Shown here: positions 1-12,086 of the stretch, piece by piece
How the letters are laid out: the number at the start of each line of letters is the position of its first letter
Position numbering within the stretch: the first letter of the stretch is position 1
Program-made: the position numbers and the translations under genes
The notes under the pieces: model-generated
Databases searched by the model: none
What the model was told of the DNA's origin: nothing
Seen by the model: only the letters and a program-made list of their open reading frames with translations
Assembly (NCBI RefSeq): GCF_947507565.1
Contig: NC_089187.1
Span: forward strand, 1,798,001 to 1,862,000
From: Oscarella lobularis
Taxonomy: Eukaryota > Porifera > Homoscleromorpha > Homosclerophorida > Oscarellidae
DNA: 64,000 bases
Direction: 5' to 3'

Positions 1-560
1 AGAATTGGTTTGTGGAGACGTACGACTCAGAGGAAAACAGATGGTTTCCATTTTCTTCACCTTCAAAGCCAAGGTATTGCGTGGAAGACGTGATAGTAGC
101 CGCTCTTTCTGATCATGTATACGTGTTTTACCATGATGACGACGAGTTCGGCTATATCAGATACGATCCTATTGAAGATCGCTGGCAAAGTTTTTCTCCT
201 ACTCCGTTTTCTGTTCACTCTATGTATGAAAGGCAAGAGGCGCCGCATTTTACAGTTACAAATAACGACAGTATAAACTTTTATTGGAACTGGGCACTTT
301 GTGTATCGTTTTCAAGCAAAAGTGAGCAGTGGTGTGTACCCTATTTTGATTGGCATTCGCGAAATGATTACTGTTTGTTCGGTGGGGGAGCTGGTGATTG
401 CGACAACTATTACCTTTTATTTGCCGAAAGTATGGCAGTAATTGACATCGGCAGCCAAAGAATATCGGAGAGAAAGCCGGGAAAAAATTATATTCCAAAA
501 TATTTGCGGCACTGTGGAGCTAAATTTATAAGCAGAAATTTTGTTTTGAATTTGATGTAG
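1..560 (+). CDS. Kelch-repeat protein, C-terminal part (5' end outside window)
   Basis: An open frame enters from the left edge and stops at 558-560, giving about 185 residues. Two copies of the kelch signature pattern are visible: the first blade reads Y-D-x-E-x-N-R-W near the start and the second reads Y-D-P-I-E-D-R-W about 45 residues later. These are the tyrosine/tryptophan ends of kelch blades, so this is the last part of a beta-propeller. In BTB-kelch proteins the propeller recruits substrates to a Cullin-3 ubiquitin ligase, but no BTB or BACK domain is in view, so membership of that subfamily is unproven. The last 80 residues (several aromatic and Cys residues, W-C-V-P-Y-F, C-L-F-G-G-G) look like a degraded final blade. 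The first codon is not a start; the gene begins upstream of the window. Confidence 0.6.
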   Translation, partial: NWFVETYDSEENRWFPFSSPSKPRYCVEDVIVAALSDHVYVFYHDDDEFGYIRYDPIEDRWQSFSPTPFSVHSMYERQEAPHFTVTNNDSINFYWNWALCVSFSSKSEQWCVPYFDWHSRNDYCLFGGGAGDCDNYYLLFAESMAVIDIGSQRISERKPGKNYIPKYLRHCGAKFISRNFVLNLM

Positions 561-1537
561 TACGTGATCCTTGTAAATGCTATTGCTAATAATTGTGATG
601 TGTTGCTGTCTACTACATTTATTTTGGGATTATCGTTTGCCAGCTAGAGGAGAGTTAATGTCCACTACAGGCATAACGAATTAAGTCGCTCTTTTCCTTT
701 CTGGATTTACTTTCAGTACTACGACAACAGATGATCTTACTTGCTAATCATCCAGATGAGAGAGAGCATCCATGTTTCAAGTGCCGTCTGCGCTTCCTAA
801 CGATCTGCAATGGAACACTGTAAGAACGCGTTTGCCTGAATGCAACAAAAAGTGTCCATGCTCTAATACATTGCCCAGATACTTCATTGCTGCTCTGCTC
901 TGTCATCTTTTCCATCGTTGCTCTTTGTAAGGAGATGCAGTCCAATGTGCATGAAGAGACTTCAAAACGACCATTTTTGCGTTCTACACGCAGCAGTCTC
1001 GATCGGTTCAGGACTCGCAAACCGCGGACGAAACAGATGATTCCCGAAGAGATACATCATGAATGGGTACAAAGCGCCGTTAACGAGTTGAAATAATATA
1101 CGCAAGTCCGGTCGTGTCCACCTCCTGCAGTAGCAATTGTGCGAATCTCATGCAGCTCTCGCGTACGCGTAGACGGGATCATGATGACGTCACCAAAGAT
1201 AGCAGACGCTTCTTTCCCTGCAGCGGTCAGAGACAGCATCGCCTAGTGCAGTATCCTCACAGCGCTTTCGGCGATCTCTCTGCTTCCGTGAGAAGAGCGG
1301 AGCTGACAGTCGTCAGCGATGGTTCGAGTGGTCTAGGTCCCGGAGCCACTTCCTTATAAGGTACAGTCAACTTGCAATGCCACGTGAATAAGCTCACTTT
1401 CGAGACTCGCGTATTCAATCATATGCAGAGCCGCACTGGCATATATTAAACTCCTAAGAGTGCTTTTGACAAAGGGAAACGTACTAAAATTCCACAGTGA
1501 TACCTATACGTCAGACCAGTTGGCTGAAAAACTACGG
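561..1537. other. Intergenic stretch, no gene recognised
   Basis: This holds the 3' flank of the kelch gene and the region beyond the last recognisable exon of the minus-strand Ig receptor. Short open frames on both strands (for example 887-1096 plus and 748-1020 minus) have no recognisable domain, no convincing splice context, and overlap one another. I see no repeat or RNA gene here. Further 3' exons of the minus-strand receptor could lie here unseen. Confidence 0.4.
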
Positions 1538-3570
1538 TTAATTGTGCGGCGTGCTACACCACTTGCGAATTCTGCTAAGTGACTTCGGCACTCGGCATCT
1601 GTGCTCTTCTACGCCCCCGCATCTAGTGCTGCCAAGTGCTTCCTCCATGTACAAATAATCGCAATCTGCGAAAGAAATATAGCAATCCTCTGACACGTTC
1701 ATGACTTTCCGTTCATGCCGATCACTGTGTATTGATCCAGCAATTTTAGCCACTTCTCTAGTGGCATCAAAGAAACTAGCGTTTGTTAGCTTGACTCGAT
1801 AGAGGAAAAGGCTCACAGCTCTGTCCACCACCTCAGCTGAAGTCGATGAAATAAGATACTGCAGTTCAGGCGACGTTCTGGTTAGATAAGTCGTCGTAAT
1901 ATTCTTTACATAGCTCGCGATGTTAAAGACATCCTTCGACTAGCAAAAACAATTTCACATGAGAGACGATTCAAAACGTCTTGCTACCTTGGAGCTACCT
2001 TGGAACAGGAGCAATTGAGATCAACTGTCCATATTTGAATTCCTGGCAACGACTGCAATATCGGGTCACTGCTACCACCGCATCTTCTACCTAGAATCAA
2101 TGCAACGTCAACGTCAGCAAGCAAGAGTTGAGACTTATGTGATGCTACCACTGCTTCGTCCTCTCGACGCGACGATGTGCTTGCTCTCTCCGTAAATGTT
2201 TTTAGACGTGACTTCCACTCCATACAGCAAATTGCAATTAGTGCAGGACCACGTGTTCTCTAGTGCAATGGACACGTTGGGCTTTGAGACGAAGAGATTT
2301 ATTCTCTCAGGATAAATTGCTTTTGTGTTCACCATGGTTACTGTCACCTGGTAACCAAGAAAATCTTCAAATGAAGAACAGCTGCTTGGAAGCCAAGTCA
2401 CACGCAACGCGCTGTCGCTGCAATCCAGTTCCGCCCTAACTTGAGTGGGAGGCTTTGGATGACCTATACTGTAGACACAAACTCAAGAGGAGGCATTTTA
2501 GTCAAACCCAAACGCCTCATTACCTTCAACATAAAGTTGAGTATAGCACATAGCATCGAGTTCATCGTTCAAGTAAATTGAGCAGGCGTACAGAGCAGTA
2601 TCGACACAAGTCGCATTTTGAACCACGAGCGCAAAGCCTTCGCTGTAGTAGGGGAAAAGGTGCTTAGACAACTGTGAATCGTTTAGTAACTCTCCGTCCT
2701 TCGACCAGGTAACACGCACTGACTGGTTCAATCCCAAACTGGATTGATTATAATTGCAGGTAAGCAAAGCCGACTGCAGTTTACCCTCGTCGTATTTCAG
2801 TTTAGATAATCGCACCTCGTGCACTGTAAGAACTACTTTCGCGACAGCGTCACCGCTTTGACACTGATACGAACCGGAGTCAGATATTTCCGCTCCGGTG
2901 ATCTTGAGAACACTTCTGCCTTCAGCTGGAAAGAAGGACAATTTGTACTTCTCACTTTGAAAAATAGATATCCATTTGTAGCGCCAATGCACGCCCATCT
3001 GCAAGCCTTGCCCAATGCATTCCAAAGAAGCATTAGCTCCTTCCGTCACACTCACGTGACTTGACCGGTACTCAATCGTTGTAGCAGCTAAAACAAAAGG
3101 GATCGGTGCGACAATAACAGTATACAAGCTATCATCACAAAGAGCATACCGCGAACGACTACTCGTACACTGCTGGACGCATGAACAATTTTTCCTTCTA
3201 TGTGAGCTGTTGCCTTGCACTTGTACACGCCACCGTCGCCTGTAATAGCCTCTGAAACGCTAATGCTGTAGTCATCATTAACGACGACTCTTTTCCTGTC
3301 CATCCCAAGTGCTTCCTGATTTTTTTCCCAGGCGATCTCAGCTGGCTTCGTTAGAGGACGATCGGCGTAAATAAAGCAAGATACAGAAAACGGCTGGCCC
3401 TGATCAACAACAAAGGGATCGGCTTCAACTTCAACATAAAACCCTAGATATAACATATAAGTGAAGTACCATTGCTAACCCCGGTTCTGTCGTTCCTCTA
3501 TAGCGTCACCTGTTGACATTTTGAAGCAAAACAGAGCAACTAACAGGACGCTTGGATATTTTGGAGCCAT
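1538..3570 (-). CDS. Ig/FN3 cell-surface receptor with GAIN-like segment (minus strand, 3' end uncertain)
   Basis: The start codon at 3570-3568 opens a signal peptide (MAPKYPSVLLVALFCFKMSTG). Exon 1 (3570-3510) joins in phase 1 to 3443-3150, which holds Ig domain 1 with paired cysteines (VSC...YKC) and the D-x-G-x-Y-x-C signature. The next exon (3087-2524) holds Ig domains 2 (LEC...YQC) and 3 (LTC...YAC). A further exon from 2463 encodes a fibronectin type III domain (L-R-V-T-W near the start, G-Y-Q-V-T-V in the middle, Y-G-V-E-V-T-S-K-N near the end). Downstream, 1890-1538 encodes a helical stretch with the pattern E-V-V-D-R-A-V-S-L-F-L resembling GAIN subdomain A of adhesion receptors. No 7TM or other membrane span was found to follow, so the C-terminus is unknown. 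The order Ig-Ig-Ig-FN3 and the splice phases are seen directly; the GAIN assignment is weak inference. Confidence 0.65.
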
Positions 3571-3750
3571 AAAAAACAGCCGCCCGCCGGCCGGCATCGT
3601 CTCACCAGAGAAGTACTCCTACATAGCGTGGGGTGGCGTGGATATCAACTCTGCATGTGCACGCCACGCGTGCTGTACCACCCCGCGATCGGTACGTGGC
3701 CAACGCGAGCCAAAAGTCCCCAGATAACATGACGCATAGTAAAGAAAAAA

Positions 3751-3966
3751 ATGTCTCGGATGACCAATTTGTTCAATAGCATCGAGAGCAAATATGCCAA
3801 TTTGCTCCCCAAACCACAATTCGAGAAGAATTTCGTCGAAGTGCGAGGTCAAAACACCTACTGCTCATGTCACAACGCTATTTATGCGGGGGGCACCGGA
3901 ACACCGGCAGCATTACCGCAAGAGCCGCCCGGCGGACAGCAGCTAAAGATCGAAGTACCGGTTGAG
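3751..3966 (+). CDS. Possible 5' exon of an unidentified gene
   Basis: An ATG at 3751 in an A-rich context opens a 72-residue frame that runs into a good splice donor (GAG|GTAAGC at 3967). The peptide contains S-I-E-S-K-Y-A-N-L-L-P-K-P-Q-F and a C-S-C-H-N motif, then a Pro/Gly-rich stretch. I recognise no family. It lies between two Ig-receptor genes that start close to it: the minus-strand one at 3570 and the plus-strand one at 4234. It could be an alternative 5' exon, a separate short gene, or chance coding. One candidate acceptor lies near 4196, but the joined frame is not convincing. Confidence 0.25.
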
Positions 3967-4233
3967 GTAAGCATACGGCTAGACCGACTTCACCTACCGC
4001 TGACGCAGACATAACGTGAGCAACTAGCACCGTCGTGCATGCTGTTGATGATGCGATTTACGATTTCGTCATCTAGCTGGTGGCGCATGTAGGTCGATCG
4101 TAGGCGTGCAATACCTAAGCGCTACGCGGTTCCCCACTTGCGCGTTTGAGCAGCCTTTTAGCGTCGTAACCGCTAACCTCGCTTTCGTTTGCTAGATCTT
4201 CGCCAGTGCGTATCGTGACGTTACCCGCCGATT

Positions 4234-5863
4234 ATGCAGCATTCATGTGCGCTACTCGTGCTCGGTTTCCTCTTCGCCTGCGGTTCGTCTGAAGAGTTAT
4301 AATTAGTTTATTCAAATTAATTGTTTCTATTATTAGACGCGACGATACCGACTATTGTTCACGATCAAACGAACGATTTCTACGATCCGAAGAACAACGC
4401 AGCCGTAGCGCAACTGCGTTGTGACTACACTGCATTTTGCACGAGCTCGTGCGATCTGTGCACTGTCGAATGGGATGGTGTTCACCAAGGACAGAAATTG
4501 GACATGGGCCAATCAAATACGCATATCGTTAACATGACGGCAAGCGCAGGACGGTGCTTCTCATATTTAACAATCATGTGGAGAAACAAGAGCGACAAGC
4601 ATTCGTTCTACGAATGCAAAGTCACTAATAACAGAATGAAAACAGTCGTTAGCAAGCCCCATACGCTCCGTATAAAGAGTAAGGTCTACGTACGATTCGC
4701 GTAGCTCGACCTAACTAGGTTCCTACGCGATAGTTGCTCTAGTCGCAGCTGTGAAAAACGTTACAGCTGTGCCAGAAAACGACATAGAAGTATTCTGCCC
4801 GTCCGCCCACCCAATCCCCCCACGTCACATCAGTGACGTCAGATGCAGCTGGTGGAAAGACGATCAACTTTTACCGACGATGTCGGCAAAATATCGTCAT
4901 GACCACAGACCAACTCTACTTATTCGAAACGCTACTAAATCCGATATTGGCAAATATCGATGTAAGCTAAGGGGCAGAGGAATCACGACGGACGCGTTAG
5001 AGTACTCTTACGCATACCTTCAAATTGCAAGTAAGAAATCTCCGAAATTCGTCAAACACATTGTGCCATCTCTTTCAAACCCAGATCTTCGTTCGGTTCC
5101 ACGAGTCAATCCGCTAGAACAAAATAGAAGTACATGCTTCTTCAACTCAACCAAATGCATCAACCATACGGAAGAGAGACCTTCTCTTTCAACTCAAAAT
5201 CAGAGCGAGTTGCTGAACAATTTAAAGTCTGAAAAAGCGATTTTACCAACGATAACGCAACAACGAGCAGCCAATGAGACAGTCACGTCGTCTGTGGCTG
5301 TGTCAAGAGAAACTGATGGCACCAACGAAGGTATTGGTGTAACAAAGTTCTTCATGCGGTGATGATGTAGTTTGTGTGCAGGAGACAATTTCAAATTGAT
5401 CGTCTCCGTGATTCCTTCGGTCTTCATCCCTATTTCGGCAATGGGGATAGCCCTTACAATCTACTTCTGCTGCAGAGTCGTCGTCCACCGCAAAAGACGT
5501 TCAGAATTTGACACTAAGACTCAAATGCAAGAAGCGTTGCAAGATCCTTGCATCGCTGCCAACCTGAAAAAAATGCAACGCAAAAAGGAAAATCGAACAC
5601 AGTGTTTACCTCTATTTGGCACGTTTGTCACAGCGGCAGCCAGCCCAAAGAAAAAACCCACTGTACATGCGGACTCCAGTCCAGTTGCGTTGGTTGAAGT
5701 TCCCATGCAAAAAGGCAGTCTGGACAAACAAAATGACAACGCAGCTGTCCTACAAGCCATACATAACGTGGATCGCAAAGTGGAGGAAGTTCTTGCCCTT
5801 GCCAGCGACGACTCAAAGAATGGCCAACACTCGTCCGAAAGCCAAGAGAAACCTAACGAATGA
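4234..5863 (+). CDS. Two-Ig-domain single-pass membrane receptor
   Basis: Four exons join cleanly, all in phase 1: 4234-4282, 4337-4678, 4749-5330 and 5382-5863. Exon 1 is a signal peptide (MQHSCALLVLGFLFAC). Exon 2 encodes a divergent Ig-like domain, cysteine-rich (R-C-D-Y...C-T-S-S-C-D-L-C), ending F-Y-E-C-K-V-T. Exon 3 holds a second Ig domain (V-F-C...W-W-K...G-K-Y-R-C) and a Ser/Thr/Asn-rich stalk with several N-glycosylation sequons. Exon 4 gives a transmembrane helix (roughly 5400-5470, ending in Cys-Cys-Arg) and a basic start-stop signal (H-R-K-R-R). It ends with a cytoplasmic tail of about 130 residues, rich in Lys and Gln, with no kinase or recognised motif. A GT at 5031 could act as an alternative donor and skip the stalk. 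The role is inferred to be adhesion or recognition. Confidence 0.7.
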
Positions 5864-7202
5864 AAGGAAATAAAAAAGAAAACGATGAAGAGTGAAACCC
5901 AGCCAGCAGACCGAGTGGTCACTCCGTGTTCAAGGCGCCTACTCATTGCTACTATTCGTTGCGTATTTTAAGACCTATATTAAACGTACGTGAGCGACAT
6001 GCTGGTTATGCGCTCACAGTACAGTGCCTATATATTACGCTGAAGGCATGTGAGCTATTCACACTAACGTCATGTCCGCGGTGTTTAGACTTTGTAAAGA
6101 CATGTATTCCAATATGCATGAAGAGACGTTTCTGTGGAGCAGCGCAATTCGATCACGTGCTCGCTTACCTCGATTGATTGTAGTCTTTGTGCGATAAAAC
6201 AGGACCAAAAAATTTTTAAGACGTACATTGATCGCTTGAAAATCGCAGACGTTGGCCGCGCCATAACGACTGATCAACGGGCAATCATTCTAAATAGCAA
6301 CTCCCCGTTATATTCGAACAACTCTTTCTTAGGAGAAAATTCTGAACCAGTTGAGCAGACCGCCACGGAAGAACCATGAGCGCCTACGTGTAAGCAAAAA
6401 CGACTGCAGTGACTTTCTCTGTTGGCCTTTTGGAGTGCCTATATAGAACGCCTCGGTCGTCCACTGTTCGAATGCCAGCAGTAACTATCAACCCACTGTT
6501 CCGAATTATTGTACGTCGGGATTAAATTTAGCTGCGTCACTGTAAATTTAGAGAGACCCCTTCGGGAAACGACGCGGTTCTTGGTTCTTACAGTACCGGT
6601 TGAGGGTCGTCGTTATAAAATTTTCTGTGCACGCCACTGAACGCTGTGTTGACTGTCGATATCGCCCTACAAACCTTTTCTTGCAGCAACGACCTGATGA
6701 AGTCCTGCTGGGAATTTGAACCGTCGAACCAACCGACGTTTGCCGGAAATGATTCAAGGTAGCGTCGAAACAACCGATTAGACGACTTCTTTGACGTTCT
6801 CTTCTTCTTCGGTCTTTGGACGAGAAAACGTTATAGCGTGCGCTACCTTCAATCAAAAGCGTTTCTCCTGCTGCGTTCTCCGAATCTCCTCCAGCATCAG
6901 CCTGACATACAGTGAGTACCTCTACTGCATGGACTGAATCGCTAAATTTCCTATTAAAATCGCTTTGGCGATAGCGATTTTTTAAGATATCAAGTTGCGT
7001 ACATGTACGATTACTATGTATTTTATGTACCATGATCGATGCAGCCTGTGACTAATTGTATATTTGCTTTGCTCAATTGCTGCTAAATTCTATTAGTCAA
7101 ACGTGCAATAACTAGATTAGAAATATTGCTGAAGTGTAAGTCAGCTAACCACACATCTAAAAAGACACGTTGCATGCAAGACGGTTGAACAAAATGCATG
7201 TC
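5864..7202. other. Intergenic stretch, no supported gene
   Basis: This contains the 3' flank of the two-Ig receptor and then AT-rich sequence. A 161-residue minus-strand frame (7033-6548) is open and begins with ATG, but it is Arg/Ser-rich, has no recognisable domain, and overlaps another minus-strand frame of similar quality. No repeats or RNA genes were noticed. Confidence 0.4.
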
Positions 7203-7612
7203 TCATGGGGGGCAGGCGATCCAGGAGACTTCCGCACTGTAGAGGTAAGTGTCTCCCCACTGCTTTATGCCTAATCTAAACTGGCTGTTTGTCACGCCAC
7301 CAGTCCAAGCTACAACTCGAATATGCCTTTGGTTTCCAATATCAATGTGGGTCAGACCGGTAACAACAGTTGGTACGATTGAAGCCGGAAAGGGTCTCTT
7401 GAACTTCACAGTATACGTTTTAGGCCAGCAGCTAGCTTTGCCGCTACTGCAACGTGAATAGATTTTTCCAACTTGACCTTCAGTAAAGTAATACAGTATG
7501 AAAGTGATGCTAGTTTATCCTTACAGCTGAGTGAACTTTGCCCTCGTCTACCACACCTCGCAGTGAGGAAAAGCGCAGAAAGAAAAAGGCAGGTAAGAAG
7601 AAGACGGAGCAT
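7203..7612 (-). CDS. Secreted H-type lectin
   Basis: Two exons on the minus strand join in phase 1: 7612-7525 (donor GTAAGG) and 7477-7203, giving 120 residues. Exon 1 is a strong signal peptide (MLRLLLTCLFLSALFLTARC). Exon 2 encodes one H-type lectin domain, recognised by the run F-K-R-P-F-P...P-T-V-V-T-G-L-T-H-I-D, the central V-T-N-S-Q-F, and the terminal W-G-D-T-Y-L-Y-S-A-E-V-S-W-I-A, which matches the family's conserved ending. The mature protein is essentially the single domain, the usual length. By family knowledge H-type lectins bind GalNAc-type glycans as trimers or hexamers; here a soluble recognition or agglutinin role is inferred. Cysteines near the mature N-terminus (R-C-S-S, S-C-W) may form intersubunit disulfides as in snail agglutinin. 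Confidence 0.85.
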
Positions 7613-9578
7613 ACCGAAGTGCCGCAGACTCAGGTTGTAAACTGAACTGAAGAACAGGAGACTGGTGCTCTCTTTTATGCTATGTGCGGTAATCGATGGC
7701 GCCGCCTTCGTGACGGCAAGTGCTTTGATGCCAACTAGGGAATCTCCCGTTCACGTGTACCTTCTCCCTCCCGGCGACCGCACCAACGTAAGAGCACTAA
7801 AATTAGCCGCGTGCAAGTTACAAAAACACACCCACGCATCTAGCTGGCCAACGACAGAATATTAATAAGAATCGTCTCTTCTCTAGCTAACGCCGCAATT
7901 AAATGGCGGGAAAAGCGAAGTCAGTCGTGCAGATCATTTCGTCCCTACTAGGGTACAGTCTATAGCGTCCAACACTGCAGCTCCGGAGATGGAATCTGAT
8001 AAGTCTTACGCTTGTTTACCAAAGGAGTCATGCGTTGTACGTAGCTGACAATGCAAATCTTCGCGAAGTTTACGTCAGGTGGGTGGGAACGCGTCTGCAG
8101 AAGGAGGGACCGCTTATAAGTGACAGCTACTTTTAGTAAAGCTCCATGCACTCACTATAGATTTCCGTCTTTTTTCCATGCAAAACGTTTTTAGCGGTTG
8201 TACGCGCGGCCGAGTGCGGAGCCGGATTTCATGCCGCGGCGTGGCCGGACGTATATAAAACAAACAGTTCAGGAGTATCATTTCCTAAACATTCTCGTGT
8301 GATGACTGCCATGCATCTAAGGTTTCCGCGAAACCAAGACGTCAGAGGACGCCGGGATCAGAGTTTGCAACTACAGCGGCGAACGTAACGTTCTCGCTGT
8401 GGTCGGGCGCGCAAACAGCGGCGGTACGTTTGGCAAAGATCAATAGTTCCCGTTGCATATTCTACAAATAGATCATGAGACGGCAAACAAACAAGGCTAT
8501 AGCTAGCGCTGCTTAGCCTAGGCTACGCACGATCTAAACAGCGAGCACCAGCTAGTTGTACTTAACTTACCGTCGTGTGCCTTATTTGTGCATTGCCAGA
8601 ATAATGTAATATTCAAACAATTTGATTTCTAAATGTCTGTAAGAGTATTCCTTATACTAGAGACTAGCGTAAAAAAATTCTCACCTCCTCTTGTCAATTT
8701 GCTTTGAAGAGGGAGTCCGAAAAGGTAGAAATTGAACTCCAACAAACGGGGCTCTATGATGGCACAAAGCGTACAGGTTACGACCATATCCAAGTCGAAG
8801 AATTTTTAGCTTTGGAAATAGTATGGGAAGCGCTACAAAAGCGAAAGGACGACGTCGATGTTCCCTAGCAACCGTGAGCATGCGCACTGTTTTGAGGCCC
8901 CGCCCCCTAACCTCTATTATCTCTGGGTCTAACCATGTCTAACGACGTCAAGCGCGAGCTTCGACCCAGACCTGTAGTCGCCCAATTGCGTCGCTTGGAT
9001 TCAGTGAGAAGCGTTGTTTTATTCCCAGCAGGACCTCTTCTCCAGGATATTACCTAGTAAAGGTGTTTGACCAACTTGGCTGCAGTATAGATAAAGTCTC
9101 GGTGAGGGGGTCTATTTAATTTAGCTGTAGTTGCGGGCACTCTTTTCAAAACTTTCTCACATAGCTACGTAAATGCTTCTTTGGCCTATTAAAGACCGAA
9201 CGGTGTTGGCTTCCAATTGAAACACTAGTGCGTTTCTGAACCATCTGCATGCTGCCGCGTACGGTGGACGCGATTCAAGAAAAAGGGAACAACGAAGCCT
9301 AAAGTCTATTTAAGCTCCTTTTAGTACTTAACTGCACTACAGCACGTTTGAGACGGAGCTATTCGCCGCTAAGTCGATGCATGGTCGCGTGAGTGTCGTC
9401 GCTGCAGAAATAAAGATGCGAAAGGCGGTTTTTCGGCTTTCACTGAACGCTTTTGACTCTGTGGAACTTGAATGCATCCTCTGAGGCGGGTGAAAAGCAA
9501 TCGAAAAGCCGGTGTTTCAATCTATATTGGAGCCGACCACCACAGTTGTACGGGTGGAGCCCGTATAACGACGGAGGG
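7613..9578. other. Intergenic stretch with a possible TATA-type promoter
   Basis: No supported gene. A GC-rich block at 8190-8250 is followed by a TATA-like sequence (GTATATAAAA near 8249-8260). About 45 nt later, at 8301, an ATG opens a 28-codon frame with no recognisable product. This could be a core promoter of an unrecognised or non-coding transcript, or chance. The rest is AT-rich with scattered short frames. The region ends at a transposon target-site duplication. Confidence 0.3.
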
Positions 9579-10279
9579 CAGTGGCGTAGCCAGGGGGGGT
9601 GCTTTGGGTGCTCGAGCACCCCCCTCAAGTTTGCTGAAAATAATTAAACTAGATAATTATGTCCCGTTGTTAGCCATCATGTGATCCCCGAACACCATTA
9701 GCACAGTGTCCGATCTCTGTTACTGCCTACAGCATGTGCATTATGGGAATCAAATTGCCTAACCACACCTTAATCTGCCCGGAAATATGTACTTTCTGTA
9801 AAAATGGGAATAGGGCACCTGGTGGCTATGCCTTTACACCACAGATTTTAGGTGTTCTGTTTACATGTATATATCAAAAGAGCGATTCACCTGTCGAGTA
9901 AAGGTGGCACAGAGTTACCCTTCCCTGCATGGCCCCCTCGGGTGCATGATCAAGTGACACGTTATCAGCTCGCAGTTGGGTTTGCGTGCTGCGAGCGAAG
10001 ACAAACCCAACGTGCTCATTTACTGCGTTCCTTCGATGAGCGTTACTAATTAAGCTCAAATGTTATGTGCCAGTTATGCTATGTAATATGCCTACATATG
10101 TACTCGTTCCAGAAAGCTTTGTACACAATCCGAAGTTACTATCTCTGCTTGGGCCTACGCACTGTTTTCGTTAGAGGCCTTAAATAGCCAAATAAAAAAG
10201 GGGCGTGGTCCAAAAATTTTCGCGCGCTTTGCGCGCGAACCTCAGCACCTACCTCCACTTAATCCTGGCTACGCCACTG
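9579..10279. mobile_element. Non-autonomous DNA transposon (MITE-like), about 701 bp
   Basis: The element begins CAGTGGCGTAGCCAGG at 9579 and ends with the exact reverse complement, CCTGGCTACGCCACTG, at 10264-10279. It is flanked on both sides by a 5-bp direct repeat GAGGG (9574-9578 and 10280-10284), consistent with a target-site duplication. No transposase frame is visible inside. The interior carries G-runs near the left end and a GCGCGC self-complementary hairpin near the right end. The superfamily cannot be assigned from these features. Removing the element joins flanks that read CGGAGGG then AGGCTC. Confidence 0.85.
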
Positions 10280-10284
10280 GAGGG

Positions 10285-12086
10285 AGGCTCTCTCAAACGT
10301 GATCTTAGGGCCGGAAGTGTCTGTCTGTCTGTCTGTCTGTCCGTAACGCTCGGTATTGTGACGTAACTTAAAAACCCGTTTTTTCGTACAGCGCATGCGC
10401 GACATAGGGCCCAAAACGGTACCCCAAAAAAGGCGATTTACGGCGCGAATAAAGCGTTTTTTCTTTCATAAACGGAAAAAATGCTTAGAAACCCCTTTTT
10501 CCAATTGATCTGTGCTATTTTCCGTGTTATAAATGCGCTGAGAAACCGAAACTGCAGTTTTGATTGTCACGCTCTGACGTCACAATCAAAAGTATCCACT
10601 CATGTACAGTATGTGGGTGGGTATGTACGCGTGTACGGGTAACAGGAAATATGACTCGTACACATGCATATGTCTTCAAATACGGAGCAAATTATGAAAT
10701 ACAGTACGTCAGAAAAGCGCCTAATTAGAAAAACATTGCAATTATGTACGTATGTACAGTTTGTAGGTAGGTCTCAGCCCGACTGAGCTGTAGCTAAGGG
10801 CAGTGATGACTACGTGAATATGTGGCAACATAAAAATTTATGACGTCACACTATGTAATGCACTCGCGTACGGTAAGTGGCGGGAGGCTCTGCATGATGG
10901 CAACACGGTGAACACCGGCCATCATTCTCTAGTGAATTTATCCGGGATATCGACAGTTCACCGGAACGTGTCCGAATCCGCTTCCATCGCGTCAATCGTC
11001 GCTGTTCTCGGCGATCGAATGCGTTCTCACTTGGTTTCTCTCGCCGTTGAAACGGCGAAAAGGGTGTAACTCCTGCTCGTAGGACCAAATGACGCTGGTT
11101 TCCTCTGGACCTCCCGTATATGCTCCGTCTTAGAGAAACAATTCCTTACCCAAAGTCGATAAGCGCTCCGCCACAGCCGAAAACTGTTACTCAACGACTA
11201 CAACCTCATGCAGTGCCGTTGATCGAAGAGCATACACGCTAGTAGACCTGAAGTCAGCCACTAGACTATATCCATGGCAGGATCATATTGCTGCAAACTG
11301 AAACAGCGGAAGATGCGGATAGGTGTTTCACATATGCGGTTGTGCAGAGAAGTCATAGCATCGAGGAGCCGTCCTAGGTATCAATATCATGATGTTTTGC
11401 ATTTGGTAGATGAATTGATTGATTATTCATTCGACGCGTCTTGGTTGTTCCCCATTGCCCAAAGAGCTGTCTACTGTATTTCACTTCCGAAGCTCGTCTC
11501 TCCTTCGTCGTAAGTCGAACTCCTTTCTCCGATGCTCGAGGCAAACCTAAGAGGTTAATCTCTATAGGCCCGTGCGGGCGATGTTCACATCGACCGCTGC
11601 GATCAATACTCTCGCGGCTCTGGTGATGCGTAACCCTCAAAAAGGGCCTCGATCGATATCGCTCGTTATCCAATCAGCTATCGTCCTTGTAGGTTAGAAT
11701 TGGCGAGGCGAGATATGACGATATGGTTTATAGTACGGTGTAATGCAGCGAGAACGATGAAGTCTCCATGGAAACTATGAACATTTTTAGAGTCTCAAAA
11801 CAAAGAGTAAATTTTGGCGAGACTCTCTTTTGTTTTCTCTCTTTGTGGACGTTCTCACAGGCCAGCTTGATCGTGCAACTTTCGATGTTAGAACACTTGT
11901 CGTCCAATTTGTAGTGCAGACGGTCGGCGCCGTGCGTGCGATGAATCCTAATTAGTAAAGAGTCAATTACACCTCATTAGATCTTCCTTTGACGTACTAA
12001 AAAAAGTAGGGCGTGGACGGACGAACATAGAAGAGACGTGAATGCGTAGTCGTCTCATCAGTTACTCGAAGTGGAGCGGAGCCAGA
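10285..12086. other. Intergenic stretch, repeat-like, no gene recognised
   Basis: Apart from the microsatellite, this region holds AT-rich and low-complexity DNA with recurring motifs such as GTATGTAC and GACGTCA. Open frames up to about 99 codons occur on both strands and overlap each other, without recognisable domains. I regard it as intergenic. Confidence 0.4.
10318..10341. repeat. (TGTC)n microsatellite
   Basis: Six tandem copies of TGTC lie about 35 bp beyond the right target duplication of the neighbouring transposon. They are followed by a GC-mixed unit (GTAACGCTCGG...) that may itself be part of a dispersed repeat. Confidence 0.85.

Noticed and set aside
6548-7033. A 161-residue minus-strand protein.
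   Set aside because: It begins with ATG but is Arg/Ser-rich without domains, has no splice or neighbour support, and another frame overlaps it.
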